Assembly (NCBI RefSeq): GCF_028769735.1
Contig: NC_088171.1
Span: 126,750,533-126,814,532 of the forward strand
Origin: Zonotrichia leucophrys gambelii
Lineage: Eukaryota > Chordata > Aves > Passeriformes > Passerellidae
Direction: 5' to 3'
Length of the DNA stretch: 64,000 bases
Part shown: positions 49,701 to 62,034 of the stretch, in pieces
Position numbering within the stretch: position 1 is the first letter of the stretch
How the letters are laid out: the number at the start of each line of letters is the position of its first letter
The notes under the pieces: model-generated
What the model was told of the DNA's origin: nothing
What the model saw: only the letters and a program-made list of their open reading frames with translations
The model's database searches: none
Program-made: the position numbers and the translations under genes

Positions 49701-51889
49701 AATAATAAGCTTTCAAAAATAATGAGGGAACAGGATATAAATGTGACTTGTTGTAATTAACACAGTGTTAGAAAAAAATAATAGTTTGTAAAATACTAAA
49801 AATTACAAGTCCTGTTTTCTACTAACTGCTGACTCTAAGAGGAAATGATTGTCAAGATTTTGAAAAGCTGTTTATGTTTTGTTTGTATCTACTTCTGATA
49901 ATGATTAATTCAGGCATGTTGAGGAGAGCAGGTTTTCAGAGCAGAGATACTCAAGTTTTCCAGATAATCAAGCTTTAACAGGAAAGATAAACTCAGACAG
50001 ACTTTACATGAGCCTCTACAGGAATCCAAGGTAAACTTGGTGCTGGTCATGAAGTGAATTTTACATATGTAGTCCTTAAATGTGGTCTCTAGTTCATATC
50101 CTTAATAACTTAACATTTCTAGGATATGTGATTGACAAGTTGGATTATATTTTATGCATCAATGGTATTTAGTTAAATTTCATTAGGTCCAAAACTACAG
50201 GTTTTTCTACCTCTAAACCTTCAGGAAATTTGAGGTTAGAAATAGGCATATAGAAATGAAATAGCTGTGTTTACATGTTTCTGGAATATCTGTCAGGATG
50301 GTGCAACATTTATCTTTCATCTGTCACTAGCTTATTTTTCCTTAAAATTTTTTCACCTAATGTCTTTTCGATCACTGCTGAAAACCTCATTTTCAATCTC
50401 TAGTGAGACACAATTTTTCTAGTGACAAGACTAGGGAGGATGTATTTTTTTATGCAATTGCTGATGAATTTGGTAAAGAAAGTAAGAAGTTCTGAAGAAA
50501 CAGTTGAAGCACTTCCCTTCTAAATTTAGCTTGAGATTAAATTCCAGTTTTTCCATCTACAGACTGTTCTACCTTCCACGTTTCTTTCATTTTCCCTTCA
50601 GCACTCCTTTGGGCCCATGAATTTTGACCATATAAATTTATTGAATAAGTGCTTTACACTGGAATTCAAAACACAAGATAGTCTACATGTATGACTGAGA
50701 AATCAACTATTTAAAGCACAAATTATTTTTAGAATTTCTACTGATTATATTTATGCCATGTTTGACCAAACCACTGGCAAACTGTGCTTTTATTTGAAAT
50801 CCAAACAAAAAGTTCGCTATAATAGGAGATGTTCTTTAATATACCTGAAAAACTAAATTTTAGATTTGTTCAAGCATGCAATAACCATTCACTAAACTTA
50901 AAACTAGGTCAGAAAAAGTTTTCATATTCCATGAGTCCTTATGCATTTGGTTGAAATAGTTTCACAACATTTCCAGGGAATTCTTACAATTTGCATTGCG
51001 TAAGTTAACGGAAGTTTGTACTGCTAAGAAAAAAAACTGATCTTTTAATTGACTACTTCAATTAAGAAAACACATTAGATGTTGCAATTTCATAGCTGTG
51101 CACTGATACAATGCATTTGCTTGAGGACACCACAGCACTAAAACTACCCCAAAAATGAGTATCCCAACACACTACACTGCTCATCCAACAGGAGAAACTG
51201 CAGCATTACAGAGAAAGAAAACTAGCAGGTTTGCATCACTTAACAGTTCAGTTAATCAACTTACTTTAATAGGAGATTGAAAAGTATATTAAATTACACG
51301 CCATTTATAGTTCAGGAACATGAGAAGGAATATCTGATCATTCAAGAAAGGGAGATTTTTGAAGAAAATGTTATCCTTCTGTGAGAGGATTTATTGAAAA
51401 GTGTTTTGTTTTAAAAAGGACTCTGGAAAAGATAGACTTATCCAAGTTAAGACAGCAATCTCTTAGCGAAAAAATTTTTTCTCTCTGTATTTTTGTTGTT
51501 GTTGTTGTTGCTTTGTTTAGTATTCCTTTTATTTCTCATCTCCTTTCATTCCAAACCATGTATGAATATATGTTGTGGAATATTTAATAGGCACCTAAAG
51601 GTGTTTTAGAAATTGTACCATAATGTATGGATCCAAAATGGAGAATGTGGCTCAGCTGTAGAAAAAGGAAAATTTAGATTACAACATTGAAGACATCTTG
51701 AATTCAAAGGTACATTAAGAATTTCAATTACTTTGTGTAGATGGCCAGATTACATAGTCTTTTTTCTGCTGCCATGTCTCTTCTAGAAGATAATTGCTCT
51801 AGTCTACCTATGGCTTTCTTGTACTGGGAAACCTAAACTGGGATGAGGGTTCCAGGTATGGTCTTGTGAGTTTTAAATAGTTCAGGGCT
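43763..51889 (+). other. ANGPT1: ANGPT1 intron 1, 8.1 kb without a nameable gene or repeat
   Basis: AT-rich intronic DNA with TATA-type microsatellite stretches (47730-47741, 47941-47951) and a GTT triplet repeat at 51493-51510. A somewhat GC-richer patch occurs at about 46285-46440. Open frames are short and unrecognised. Confidence 0.5.
51493..51510 (+). repeat. GTT trinucleotide microsatellite
   Basis: Six TTG/GTT units in a row within intronic sequence. Confidence 0.85.
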
Positions 51890-52260
51890 GTTTTCAGCAA
51901 AGTGCCAAGCAGGGAGGGAGCCTCTCAGCCTGTGATCCTTTCTTGTGTTTGTGGTTGGCCTTTACTACTGCAAGGACACCCTCTCATGTGGCTCCTCTGG
52001 GATTGCCAGGGATCTGGGGATGTGCTCTGCAGAGCAGCTCCAGGGCCACTCGTCCCCACTCTGCACTGACCCCTGGGCTGTCCCCTCAGGGTGAATGAAT
52101 TTGTCCCCCCAGTGCTGCCCTTTGTCAGGTTTCTGCCAGCCCATTTGTCTGAGCTGCTGGAGTCACTCTGAGCAGTAGCTCTGCCCTCTCTCTCACACAT
52201 CCACAGCTCCCTGCGGTTTGGGGTCATCTGGGTATTTGCTAATTGAAATGTTTGGATGTA
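51890..52260. other. Unclassified GC-richer block, possible decayed repeat
   Basis: GC-rich relative to its surroundings, with a 118-codon reverse-strand frame (51925-52281) that matches no family. The stretch GGGGTCATCTGGGTATTTGC near 52220 resembles part of a reverse-strand CR1 3' UTR, but the rest cannot be aligned by eye. An old repeat is likely, not proven. Confidence 0.3.
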
Positions 52261-53449
52261 ATCTGCTGCACACTTTGCCAATACTCAGATTTAGGAGCTA
52301 GTGGGTTGCACACCAACCATCTACAATATGCCACTGATATTATTTTGCTTCATTCAAACAGTTCCTTGGAGTTTCATAAAGTTCATGGTCAAAATCCTCC
52401 AACTTTTAGGTCACTTCAGTCTCTAATTTTGAAAATCCAACAGCTCTTCTTGATACCAAATCTAAACTCAGTTCTGCTTTATTTGTTTGTGTAAAGATCT
52501 GATGGATTAAAATCAGGGATGAATAGAAATGAGGACTTCTTTTTATTTGTCTAAGTGAAACTGCCAATAATTAGAGGAATCTGGGAAGACAGGAATGTAA
52601 CTTTCAAAAGGTATCAGGCCAGAACTTGTATGTCCTGCCATCTGAGATCTTTCTCAGTGCCAGGATGCTTTTTAGGTACAAAATATGACAGATTATGATG
52701 AAGTAGGGTGAGGCAGAGCTGCCTTATAAACCACTTTCAAAACTAAAGTAATTGAGTTAATGGCTGAAGGGTATTTACAGATTTCTTTTAACTTTCCACA
52801 GATAATTGCACACATGCAGTTACAACTGTGTTGTATTTTTATAAGGGATTTATTCGGTGTTGAAGGAAATATTCAGGACTTTTAATGAATTTTACATAAA
52901 AAGCTAACATGAAATTAAATCCACATAAAAAGTACTTCTATAATCATTTCATCTCCTCCATGAGCAGACAAAATGGTCTTTTCTGTCCTTTACAGATGAC
53001 TTTATGTTACGACGAATGAGCCAACTTTATCACTGAGTTTAAAAGGTTCCATCTGTCTGCCTATCAAAATGCCACATTACTGTGCATTCTCCTCTGAGAG
53101 GGAGCAGAATTGTCCTCCCAACACCCTTGCTCAGGAAGAACACATAATTTTCTCTGTGGTATTGAGGGAAGAGCAGATTAAGTGACTTTCTCAAGGACAG
53201 AGGAAATCTGTGGTAAAGCAGAAAAAGGAATCCCAGTATCATGAAACTCTAGACAGCAGCGTTAATCACCAGACCACCAAAGCTCAGGCCTGAGGCACAC
53301 TCTGCTGAGGGGAAAAAAAGTCAAACTAAATGCTTCAAACAGAAACTGATGGGACTTCCAATCCCTTCCTTTACTTTCCAGCAGAGCTGCATGAGACCTT
53401 GTGAATTGTCTGCAAAACCAAATTGTAACTGCAAAACACAAAAGCTCTA

Positions 53450-53900
53450 AAAGACACACAGTGAGGGGTGTTACAGGGGACAGCAAGGAGAGGACTTGGT
53501 GGACAGCACTGCACAGTGTGCCAGTTTTCATGTGTGTTCTCAGCACACTGTGTCAGTGAGGAACCATTAAAAAACCAAAAAAACCAGCTGCAAACCCCTC
53601 TAATTGGGCTTGCACTTCACACTGGCAGACCACACCAGGGGAAACAAAGACAAAAAATGAACCTGGAAGTCTAAGATGGCTTTATTTAATATCCTGTGTG
53701 GTCTGTGGGTGTGGAGCAGGTGGCAGAGGAGACACCTGGACTCGTGTGCAGCTTCCAGCAGTGACAAGAGAGGCAGTCACAGAGTCACCTGGGTACAGCA
53801 CCAACCAGGGGCTGTGCCTGCACATCACACCTCCCACTTTCCCATCACACTGCATGCCTGGGTAAGTTGCACAAAGCCCAAGCTGAAGTCAGGATAAGGT
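53450..53900. other. Unclassified GC-richer block
   Basis: A block of raised GC with two short + strand frames (53468-53674, 53676-53897). No domain, CR1 or LTR block is recognisable. It could be an old transposon or an intronic conserved element. Confidence 0.25.
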
Positions 53901-54212
53901 GAAAACAAAAACATAGAGATTGTTGAGACCCACTAAGTTTATACAGGACAAGTGAGAAACAACAAGAGACTGTCCAAAGTTTGGTTGGGCAAGATTATTT
54001 TTGACCAGTCATATATTGAATGTGGATTTTGGGAAATGTCATAACAAGAATTGGGAAAATGTGATCTCATCAGTGCTCCAGTTTCTTCTCTCCTGGAAGA
54101 CTTGTCCCCTGTATATGCAGCACCATGCTGGAATTCATTTGTCTAACTGATTTTTCAGTGCAAGCACATTTCCAGATGGACCCTGATCAGGATTTCACAC
54201 CCCCATGCACTA

Positions 54213-54244
54213 CATACACACATACACATACACACACACACACA
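54213..54244 (+). repeat. CA dinucleotide microsatellite
   Basis: ACATACACACATACACATAC followed by pure CA units, then A-rich sequence to about 54268. Likely length-variable. Confidence 0.9.
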
Positions 54245-55442
54245 AAAACAAAAAAAACAAAAAAAAACCACCCACTCCAGCTCTGCCCCCCCCCAGAAAA
54301 TTCTGTTTTCTTTGAAAATAACCTTCCAAACTGGAGACTCTGATTCAGCGGACTATGAGTGGTTAAATTAGACCTACTCTTTGGAAAGAGAGGATTATAC
54401 CCATGGGTGGTCAAGCTGATATATTTTAGGGTGAAATTCAACAGTCCTATTGGAAATATAGATAAAAGAATAAGACAATGCTGAAACACTTTAAATTCAT
54501 TTTGACAGTGTTTTTTACTCCCCTACAAGAAAATGAATTGGAGATTAATCCAAATATCAGCAAGCTAAATAATACTATCTCTTTCTCAGCAAAAAAGTTT
54601 GATGAAGTCACAGTGAGAGATAGGGTCAAAAGGTTTACTGAAATTCATGTCACTCCTGCAACTCTGTCACCTGGAAAATTAGACAACTTTTGTGAAGTGC
54701 AACTGTTATTTAATAGAATAAAATCCCAAAGTTACTCATTTCAGTTTCAGTCACAAGAGAATACGAAGTAAAAGATTTACCTGTGCTTCAGTGTTTACTG
54801 TGGTAGGTAAAAGCCAAGGGGAAAAAATGCTTTGGTCTCAACATGGACAAGTACCTTGAAGAAAGAGTTTTACATCTGATTCCAAATCAAACTTCATCAT
54901 TAGATCTTCTCTTTGGTCCTTTTGGTCATAAATGTAGGGAAAAAAAGATTTCAAACTCCATGGATTTATTTGAATTTTAAGCTTGGCATGGTTTCTGACA
55001 GTCACCAGCACCAGATGTTCCTGAAGACCGTGTTATTTATTTTTAACTCTGTTGATAGGAGCCATCTGCTTCCAAAATATCTCATCTAAAGAATGATTGC
55101 AATGTATATTTAATAATTAACTGGTAATGAGCTGATCTGAGCAACTTTATAATTGAGTAAGCATTTATAAATCCTTCCTTTTCTTTTGCTTACCTAACAG
55201 GATCTTAAACTTTTGGAGTTTGCATACCACAGTTTTCCAGTGTGATAGGAGGGCCTTTTGGATATGAAGCAAACTTACTTTTCTTTGACATTTTTCACCA
55301 GTCCTTAGAGAAAGGCTATGAACTAAAAAATCAGTTGAACATACCTTTAAAATAGTGCCATAAGTGTACTCTGAACCAAAAGTGTGTTCAGTACAGATAA
55401 AATGGCAGCTCAATCTTGTAAAAGACAGAAATGGAGCAGAGA

Positions 55443-55502
55443 GAAAAAGAATCAAGCTTTGGTAAAAGCTTGGAAAAAGAATCAAGAACTTTGGTAAATT
55501 TG
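55443..55502 (+). repeat. 30-bp imperfect tandem duplication
   Basis: The unit beginning GAAAAAGAATCAAG with a CTTTGGTAAA core occurs at 55443 and again at 55473, with a few differences. Confidence 0.75.
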
Positions 55503-58500
55503 CTTTCTAAGTTTCCCCTGTGCTCGTCCATACACTTTTGAGTTTCACTTATTTTATTAATGATACAGTAAGCCACTCCTAAAAACAAACATTCTTGTTC
55601 AAAAGAATAATGGAAGTTTGTAAAATTTCTTATACAAATCTTAAGCAGGCCTCCTGATCCCAATTTCCCCTCTGTTCCTTACAAAGATCCTTTTGCTTTG
55701 ATGCCTTTGATTCTTAGGGATTTTGGCCAGTACACCTCACTGTTAAGAATCACTGATGATCTGTGATTTATAGTTGAATGTCAGCACCAACTTTGAAAAC
55801 AGGAATGTTCTTTTCTTCAGAATTGCTCTGAAAATCCCTTGAGAAGAGAAGAACTGTCTGGCCCTTCCATTTCCAGCCTGAGCAGGAAGTTCAGGGGAAC
55901 AAGAAAGCTAGAATAATACCAGAATATTTTTGCAAAGTTAAGACAGAATCTGGAGTGAAATCAATTGTATGCTGTCTTCTTTTTCTTTTTTTAATTAGGC
56001 GTGTAATGCTCGTGAGCAGATGATTTTATCCCTGTGCTTTGGTCACATCTTAAGGTTTCCACAAAGACCTCCTCTGTAATGAGAACATGACTCTTAATCT
56101 TTTCTGTCTTTATGTTCTGCACAGCACAGAAATGCCATGTGGATTTATTGCACCCTGAGAAGACCACCGAGAAGCTGGGTCTGGGAGGCACAGCCAGTGT
56201 CTGAACTCCCCAGTGTGCTGGATTAGCCACCCAAGCCACAGCACACACACTGACCCATGTCAGCTTCTCCTCCTTCTGGGCCCATCCTGGTCTCTTGTCC
56301 CCAGTCCTGCTGCTTTTGGTCATGTGGAGAGATGGATTTTGCTAGCTGTGAAATACAGAGGCAGAAAGGCACTTTGTGTGTCACAATTATTTTTCAACAC
56401 CATACTACCCCATATTCTGCTATGTATGACCATAAAATATCTAAAGAAAAACACAAGCAGTGAAACTATGAAGGTGCATAGCATCCCTCTTTTGTCTCTA
56501 CAGTAGTCAATGTCTAAGAGCACTGGTTTGTTGGACTTTTTATTATTTTTCCTTAGAAAGACCATTCCATTACCTTTTGGCTGACCTCAAATTTAATTTT
56601 CTAACTAAATATTTTGTGTTTTGTAACTTCAGTCTTAAGCAAGGACAAAATCATTCAAACTCCACTGTTGCCTTTGAATTGTGTAGGTTGACAGATTTTT
56701 CAGGCTGTTTTCCTGCCTCAGCATGAAGGAAAACAGGGAGGGTGAGTGAGAATGAACAATAGTGAAGTTGAATTTCGGGGGGGGTGGTACAACTTACCAG
56801 CTCTGTGTTGTAGGAAGACAAAAATGTGTGGAGTGAAATCAAGGGTAGACTTGTCCACAAAGCAATAAAACAGTGCCAAACAAGGAATGTCTCAGTGTGA
56901 CATTTCTCTTTGCAAAGCTGGCTCTTAGAAGAGCTCTGCATGTGGCTCATTAAAATTACAGTCCACAAACAGAGCAAGACACACATTGAATAAAGATCTC
57001 TACAGACATGGAGTTTCAGGGAAAAACAGGTTGCTTTGTTACAATCTGATGGTTCAGTGTTGAAAACCATAGTCTTGGTAGTATTCCTGTGAGCTTCAAT
57101 AGCACAATGGAAGCCTCAGGACTGTCTAAAGATGAGTCAACTCTGCAGACTCATCAAAAACCTCACAATTCCAGCTATTCTTGTCCACCTGATTGCCTCA
57201 GTACGGCTAAGCATGCATATTGCTCTCTTCTTTTTTACATGAAAGGGCATGTGAGGCCAATTGCACATGGTAATATTTGTGATTTTTCTGTAAAGAAAAA
57301 GGGAGGATTTTTTCTACTCATAACTTGACAGTAGAGCACTGAATTTTTCAAAAGCTAACAGATTTTAAGATTTGAGAGGAACAGCTAGCCAGACCACTTT
57401 CATAACATAAATAGGTCATCTATAAACTCGTAGTCTGCACTTGATCTGGACCATATTTTCTAGATGATAATCAAAGGTGAAATCTTGATTTGCCTTCTCA
57501 TACACATGAACAGCTAGCAGGGAGGGAGAACTGAGTTCCATAATTTTTAGTTTGATTTTCTTTAATTCAGTGCAACATCTATCCTTAATTATAGTTTATG
57601 AGCATGAATGTGCACAGTAAAATACTGAGTGCTCTATAACCCTGTTCTTGAGAAAAAATGATATTTCCTTACTATTAACATAAAACAGTTACTCCAGAAA
57701 GTCCAGTGCTGTCCTCCCTTCTGCTGTCCTGTTGTCCTCCTTTTTCAGGCAGCAACCCCCTTCCTTAACTTCATCTGGATTTTATCTGAGTAAAGAGCAG
57801 CCCTATCTGCTCCTGTGGATTGTGGATGAAATAAATTCAACAGGCTAACTCATTAAGAAAACAAGTCAAAGGGGATTTTTTTCTCTGTGGTGTGAGAGAT
57901 GTTGACAGCAGCTAACCTTACAGGCAAGCTTGTTGCTTCTATGTAAACCTGTTCTCTTTCAGTTTTTTGGGACATGTTGCCAAAGAATTTTGGCAGAGTC
58001 TACATTTGCCACTGCTGATCCCTTTTAATGAGGTTTGTGGGTCACTTGAAAGCTGAAAAGCAAAGTGAGACTTTGCTTTTTGTGTTTTGCCAATTTCATT
58101 ATGCTTTGGCTGGTAGTTAAGGGTCATTTCCAAAAGTCCAATAGACATTTTTATTAGGTTTCTATAGAGGTACAGCTAATATTCTTTTCCTGGCAGATTT
58201 CCATATTCTCTGTGACTAATGCAACCTTTATTGTTTTTTGACAAGAGTAAAAATAGACAATTTTTTATTCTCCAAGGAGAGAAGCTGTCAACTACCAGAA
58301 GAATAGACTTCTAGTGTTTACCTTTCCACTCAGCCCAATGACTACATAGAGGCAACACAGACTTTTAATTGCTAGAATGAAAGAATATGCAAAATGGCAA
58401 GCATGGACTGAAAAGTAAACAATTTGCATTTTTATTCTTGTCAGTACACCTTTTTTTTTGGTGGCATTTCACCATGGAAACAAGTAAAGATCACTTTAAG

Positions 58501-58549
58501 ATGGCTATTAGCATGTTAGCCAGTCACCCTTTGGCTACTACTTGAAAAG

Positions 58550-59023
58550 TTGCTATGTCATCTGGATGCACCTAAAGTGAATGCCAAAGGGATTCAGAGA
58601 GCCTTGAGTGCTTGGTTATTCATTGCTTTTAGGACTGACCTTATCTATGTACATAGACAGAATTGCCAGTGGAACCAAAAGAGCCCTTTGGATGTGTACA
58701 GAATGAGAGATGGTGCTGCCTGGAGCCAGTCATCTGCTCAATTCCTGATCTTCGGAACTGGCTTGAATGTCACACAGAGGTATCTGGGTGGGAAACCCCA
58801 GCTCCCTGATCCCAAGAAAGCCCTGCTGGGAGGATACTTTGTCCCTTTCACACAAAGGAAGAGGAGGGGATTTTCAGGATATTGGGATCCTTATTTATAC
58901 TTTAGGGTTTTTTTGCCTGGAACTCTCCTTAGGAGAGGTGCAGAGAGCAAGAACTTCTTGTTTATCTCCATGCATCTCACACCCATCCTCAGACTGTCCC
59001 TCACTTTGGTAATAGCAATGTAA
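58550..59023 (+). other. 157-codon open frame, unrecognised, doubtful
   Basis: The longest frame in the distal intron. The translation has no signal peptide, membrane segment, repeat or family motif that I recognise. An overlapping frame (58767-59012) is open in another phase. No splice signals fit an ANGPT1 exon. ANGPT1 exon 2 would encode coiled coil beginning LENYIVEN, which is absent. Most likely chance or a decayed repeat. Confidence 0.15.
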
Positions 59024-61639
59024 TGATCCTACTCTGCAGGATGGGATACTCTGGCTTACCACTCAGCTGGACTAGCTGGGATGTACATTATGCTTTTCTT
59101 GAAATGAATTGTGTTTTTGCTATGTGTGTCTTTAGGGGACCAGATGCATTATTCATGAGATGAAGCAGGGCAGAGAGAGTGTGATATTCTTTATTTACGT
59201 TCCAGTGAGAGTAGAATGATTGTAGGGATTTGACCCTAGGAATTGCTGAATATGCATGGAAAATGGAGGGTCAGAAGGCTTTCCCTTCCCATTGTTTCCC
59301 TACCACAGTAGCAGAAATTCAGCATTTATAGTGCGTTAAAGTATCTGTAATGTGGCCCAAAAATTTTGTTCTCATTTGGATGGATTGTTGCTTGAAGGAT
59401 CATGTGGCACATGCCAACTCATGCCACTACAGACAGACTTTCTCTGTATGTTCTGGACCTCCTGTGGGTTGGTGGCCCCTGTTCCTTTTGCCAGCCTCTG
59501 CAGTGATCTGTCTCCACCACTCAAGGTCAGTTCCACAGGAAGCAGAATTTTGTATCAGTTACTTTCATCTTCAGGGAGGTTTTTTTCAGTGAAGATTTCT
59601 ACAATTCTCAAAGATGTTCTACGATATCCTTCGACTGGAAATAGGATAGCATGTGCTCCCTACACCTTCAACATCTTTCTGAGGTGTGATTTGTGGCATT
59701 GTTCCAACATGGATGACCGATTCAACCAACTTTGTACCATTGTTCTTTTCTTGGTCTTAATCACCATACACAGAGTTTTCTCCTTCCAGCCCCAGGACAT
59801 CATCTCTCTTCCTTAGGAGCACATTGGTAGCAAGGGGAAGGATCTTCCTTCTGCTCTGAGACAAGAGTCCAGTCTCCTTTGTGAGTCAGCCAATCCTGTC
59901 AACTCAGGGTTGCATGCTAAATGAACATCCATGTCCAGGGCCTTAGGACAGGTCTGCTGCTTTTCATCATCATTCTGCAGTGCTAAGCATCAGCCCCTGC
60001 TCAGATTCCTGGGTAGCTCACTGCTTGATGAACTCTCCCCAGATTTCTGTGTACCAATCTGCCCTCAGACCAGCCCCATGAGCACAAGTTTGTCTGAGCA
60101 AACTCTGACAGGTTCAGCCTGCCATGCATGGGTGCTGCTGCTGGAAACGCTGCCCTGCACCTCTGCCTGCAGCACTGAGCCCTCGTGTCTCAATAGGAGA
60201 GAGTGCTCTGCCTTCCTCAGGCACTGAAAGAGTAAAGTTGGGGCACATTCAAAGTTTCCAAGGGTCCAAATACAGACTTTGCTAGTGGCTCTTATAAGTA
60301 TTAACATTCTTCTCTATATTCTTATATGTGCTTCACATTGGCTGTGCTTCAGAAATATTATAATTTAATAACAAAACCTTGTTATTCCATGTTTCATTTA
60401 AATGCCTTTAGAAGGTCTTGATTTTTTCAGTTAATCATGTTTTTTTCTCAGTGTCAGCAGCTAATATGTGCATTTTTAAATGCTCAAATTGACGACTTTT
60501 TAAGACATAAATATTACTGAACATATTATTTTAGCACAATAGATCATGTAAAATAGGTCTGTAAAATAATTTTTACATTAAAAATTAAGAACATAATTAA
60601 GTAAATTACATTAATTTTTAAATCTAAGTTTTCATACAAATTTGTCCAAAACTAGCGTGTAAATTATGAAACTAGTATCAAATGAAAATGAAAGCTATTT
60701 TATGTATCATCTTAATGTTGATATTGTTACAACATCTAAAATGTTACAGAAACATTGTTAAAATTTTCTTAAATGTGTTGACTTACCAAGTTCAGGAGCC
60801 CCTCTGTGTCTACCTCAAGATGTTTCAACACTCCAGGAGTTCCAGTACACTGTGGAAGTGAGAAGCAAAACTCTCCCGAGCATAGTGGCCTCCTCTGGGG
60901 ATTAGAAATGTCTTGGTTTGTCACCTCTTTTTGCTTCTGACTATCCAGCTCTCTGCAGCGTATTTGTAGCATTAAGCTATGACAGTCCCTTGGGTACTCA
61001 CTTTCTGCATGTCCATGTTTTCTCCTATTTTAAAGTGAATACTCTTTTGACAACACTTAGTTGTAGCTGTCCAGATAGTTTGAATCCTATGGCAGAATGT
61101 AAGATATGATTTGCCATCAGAGTCTGGAATCCAGTGGTTTGGTCTTCTGATAATTTGCTTTGTAAACAGAGCAAGCAATGCATCCAGAATATTTTTTTTA
61201 ATAAAACTGAAATGTGGTGAAAGAATACATTTAATGAACTCAGTGCAAGAGTCAGATTTCCCTGCCAGGTGTTGTGTTAATATTCCATATTTTCTGTTGA
61301 GAAGTCATATTTGTATTGGCACATTATTAGTGCACTCTCATCACTATGGAACCATTATCTTACTGCTGTCATCTCTGCAGGATGGACCTCTCTGAGCTGC
61401 ATGTGATGAGTCAGATAGGGTACTGTATGAACTTCAGACATCATGATTCAGGTTTCTCCTCTTCAGAATGAGAATTTTTGCTTCTGGATGATGTTGCATG
61501 GATAAATAAATTCCAGAATGAGAGATAAGAAAGTAATGCAGCTATAATTAGAAAGGGATAAGGTGATTACATAGGCTATGGCTCAGTTTTTAGCTTTCAT
61601 ATTTTTCAGATTCTGTACTGCTTTAGTGTGTAGTTCTGA
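59024..61639 (+). other. ANGPT1: ANGPT1 intron 1, mixed composition, no gene seen
   Basis: GC-moderate at 59350-60230, with unrecognised frames up to 154 codons (59352-59816), then very AT-rich at 60350-60780. No exon or named repeat. Confidence 0.4.
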
Positions 61640-62034
61640 GCTTCATTTTGGGGGATAGTGAGCTCTCTTCACAGAGCAGGTAGACAAAACAATTCCTTCT
61701 CTAGCTGGGGACCAAGGACAAATGATCCAAATTTCATGCCCGAGAAAATAAACAGCAGTGGACTGAAGAGAGAAAAAAAGGAAGGATGAGACTTCATAAC
61801 CTAAAGCTATAATTGGACAATTAACTCCAATATGCTAATGGACCAGAACTGATAAGAATGTGAGACCCTGTGACCAGTTGACCATTTTGTGACCATTTTG
61901 GGTTTATCTTGGGTGTAGCCCTGGCTGGGCTCTTGTGCTGCCCAAGGTGTGTCCATTGAGGCCTTCTAATAAATACCTGCTTTATTCTTTAACTCTGTCT
62001 GGTCTCTGTTCTAGGTCAGCCTTGACAAGGCATC
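61640..62034 (+). mobile_element. Endogenous retrovirus solo LTR, sense to ANGPT1
   Basis: This matches the pattern of a passerine gammaretrovirus-like (ERV1) LTR. Blocks include AGCTATAATTGGACAATTAA, a CCATTTTGTGACCATTTTGG direct repeat, GGGTGTAGCCCTGGCTGGGC and a polyadenylation signal AATAAA at 61968-61973. After the signal come a T-rich stretch and a GTCTGGTCTCTGTTCTAG downstream element, ending at about GGCATCA (62034). The start is uncertain. No viral coding sequence flanks it, so it is a solo LTR. Its polyadenylation signal points the same way as ANGPT1 transcription. Confidence 0.7.

Noticed and set aside
54187..54489. 100-codon reverse-strand frame with a run of alternating Cys-Val
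   Set aside because: It is the translation of the CA microsatellite.
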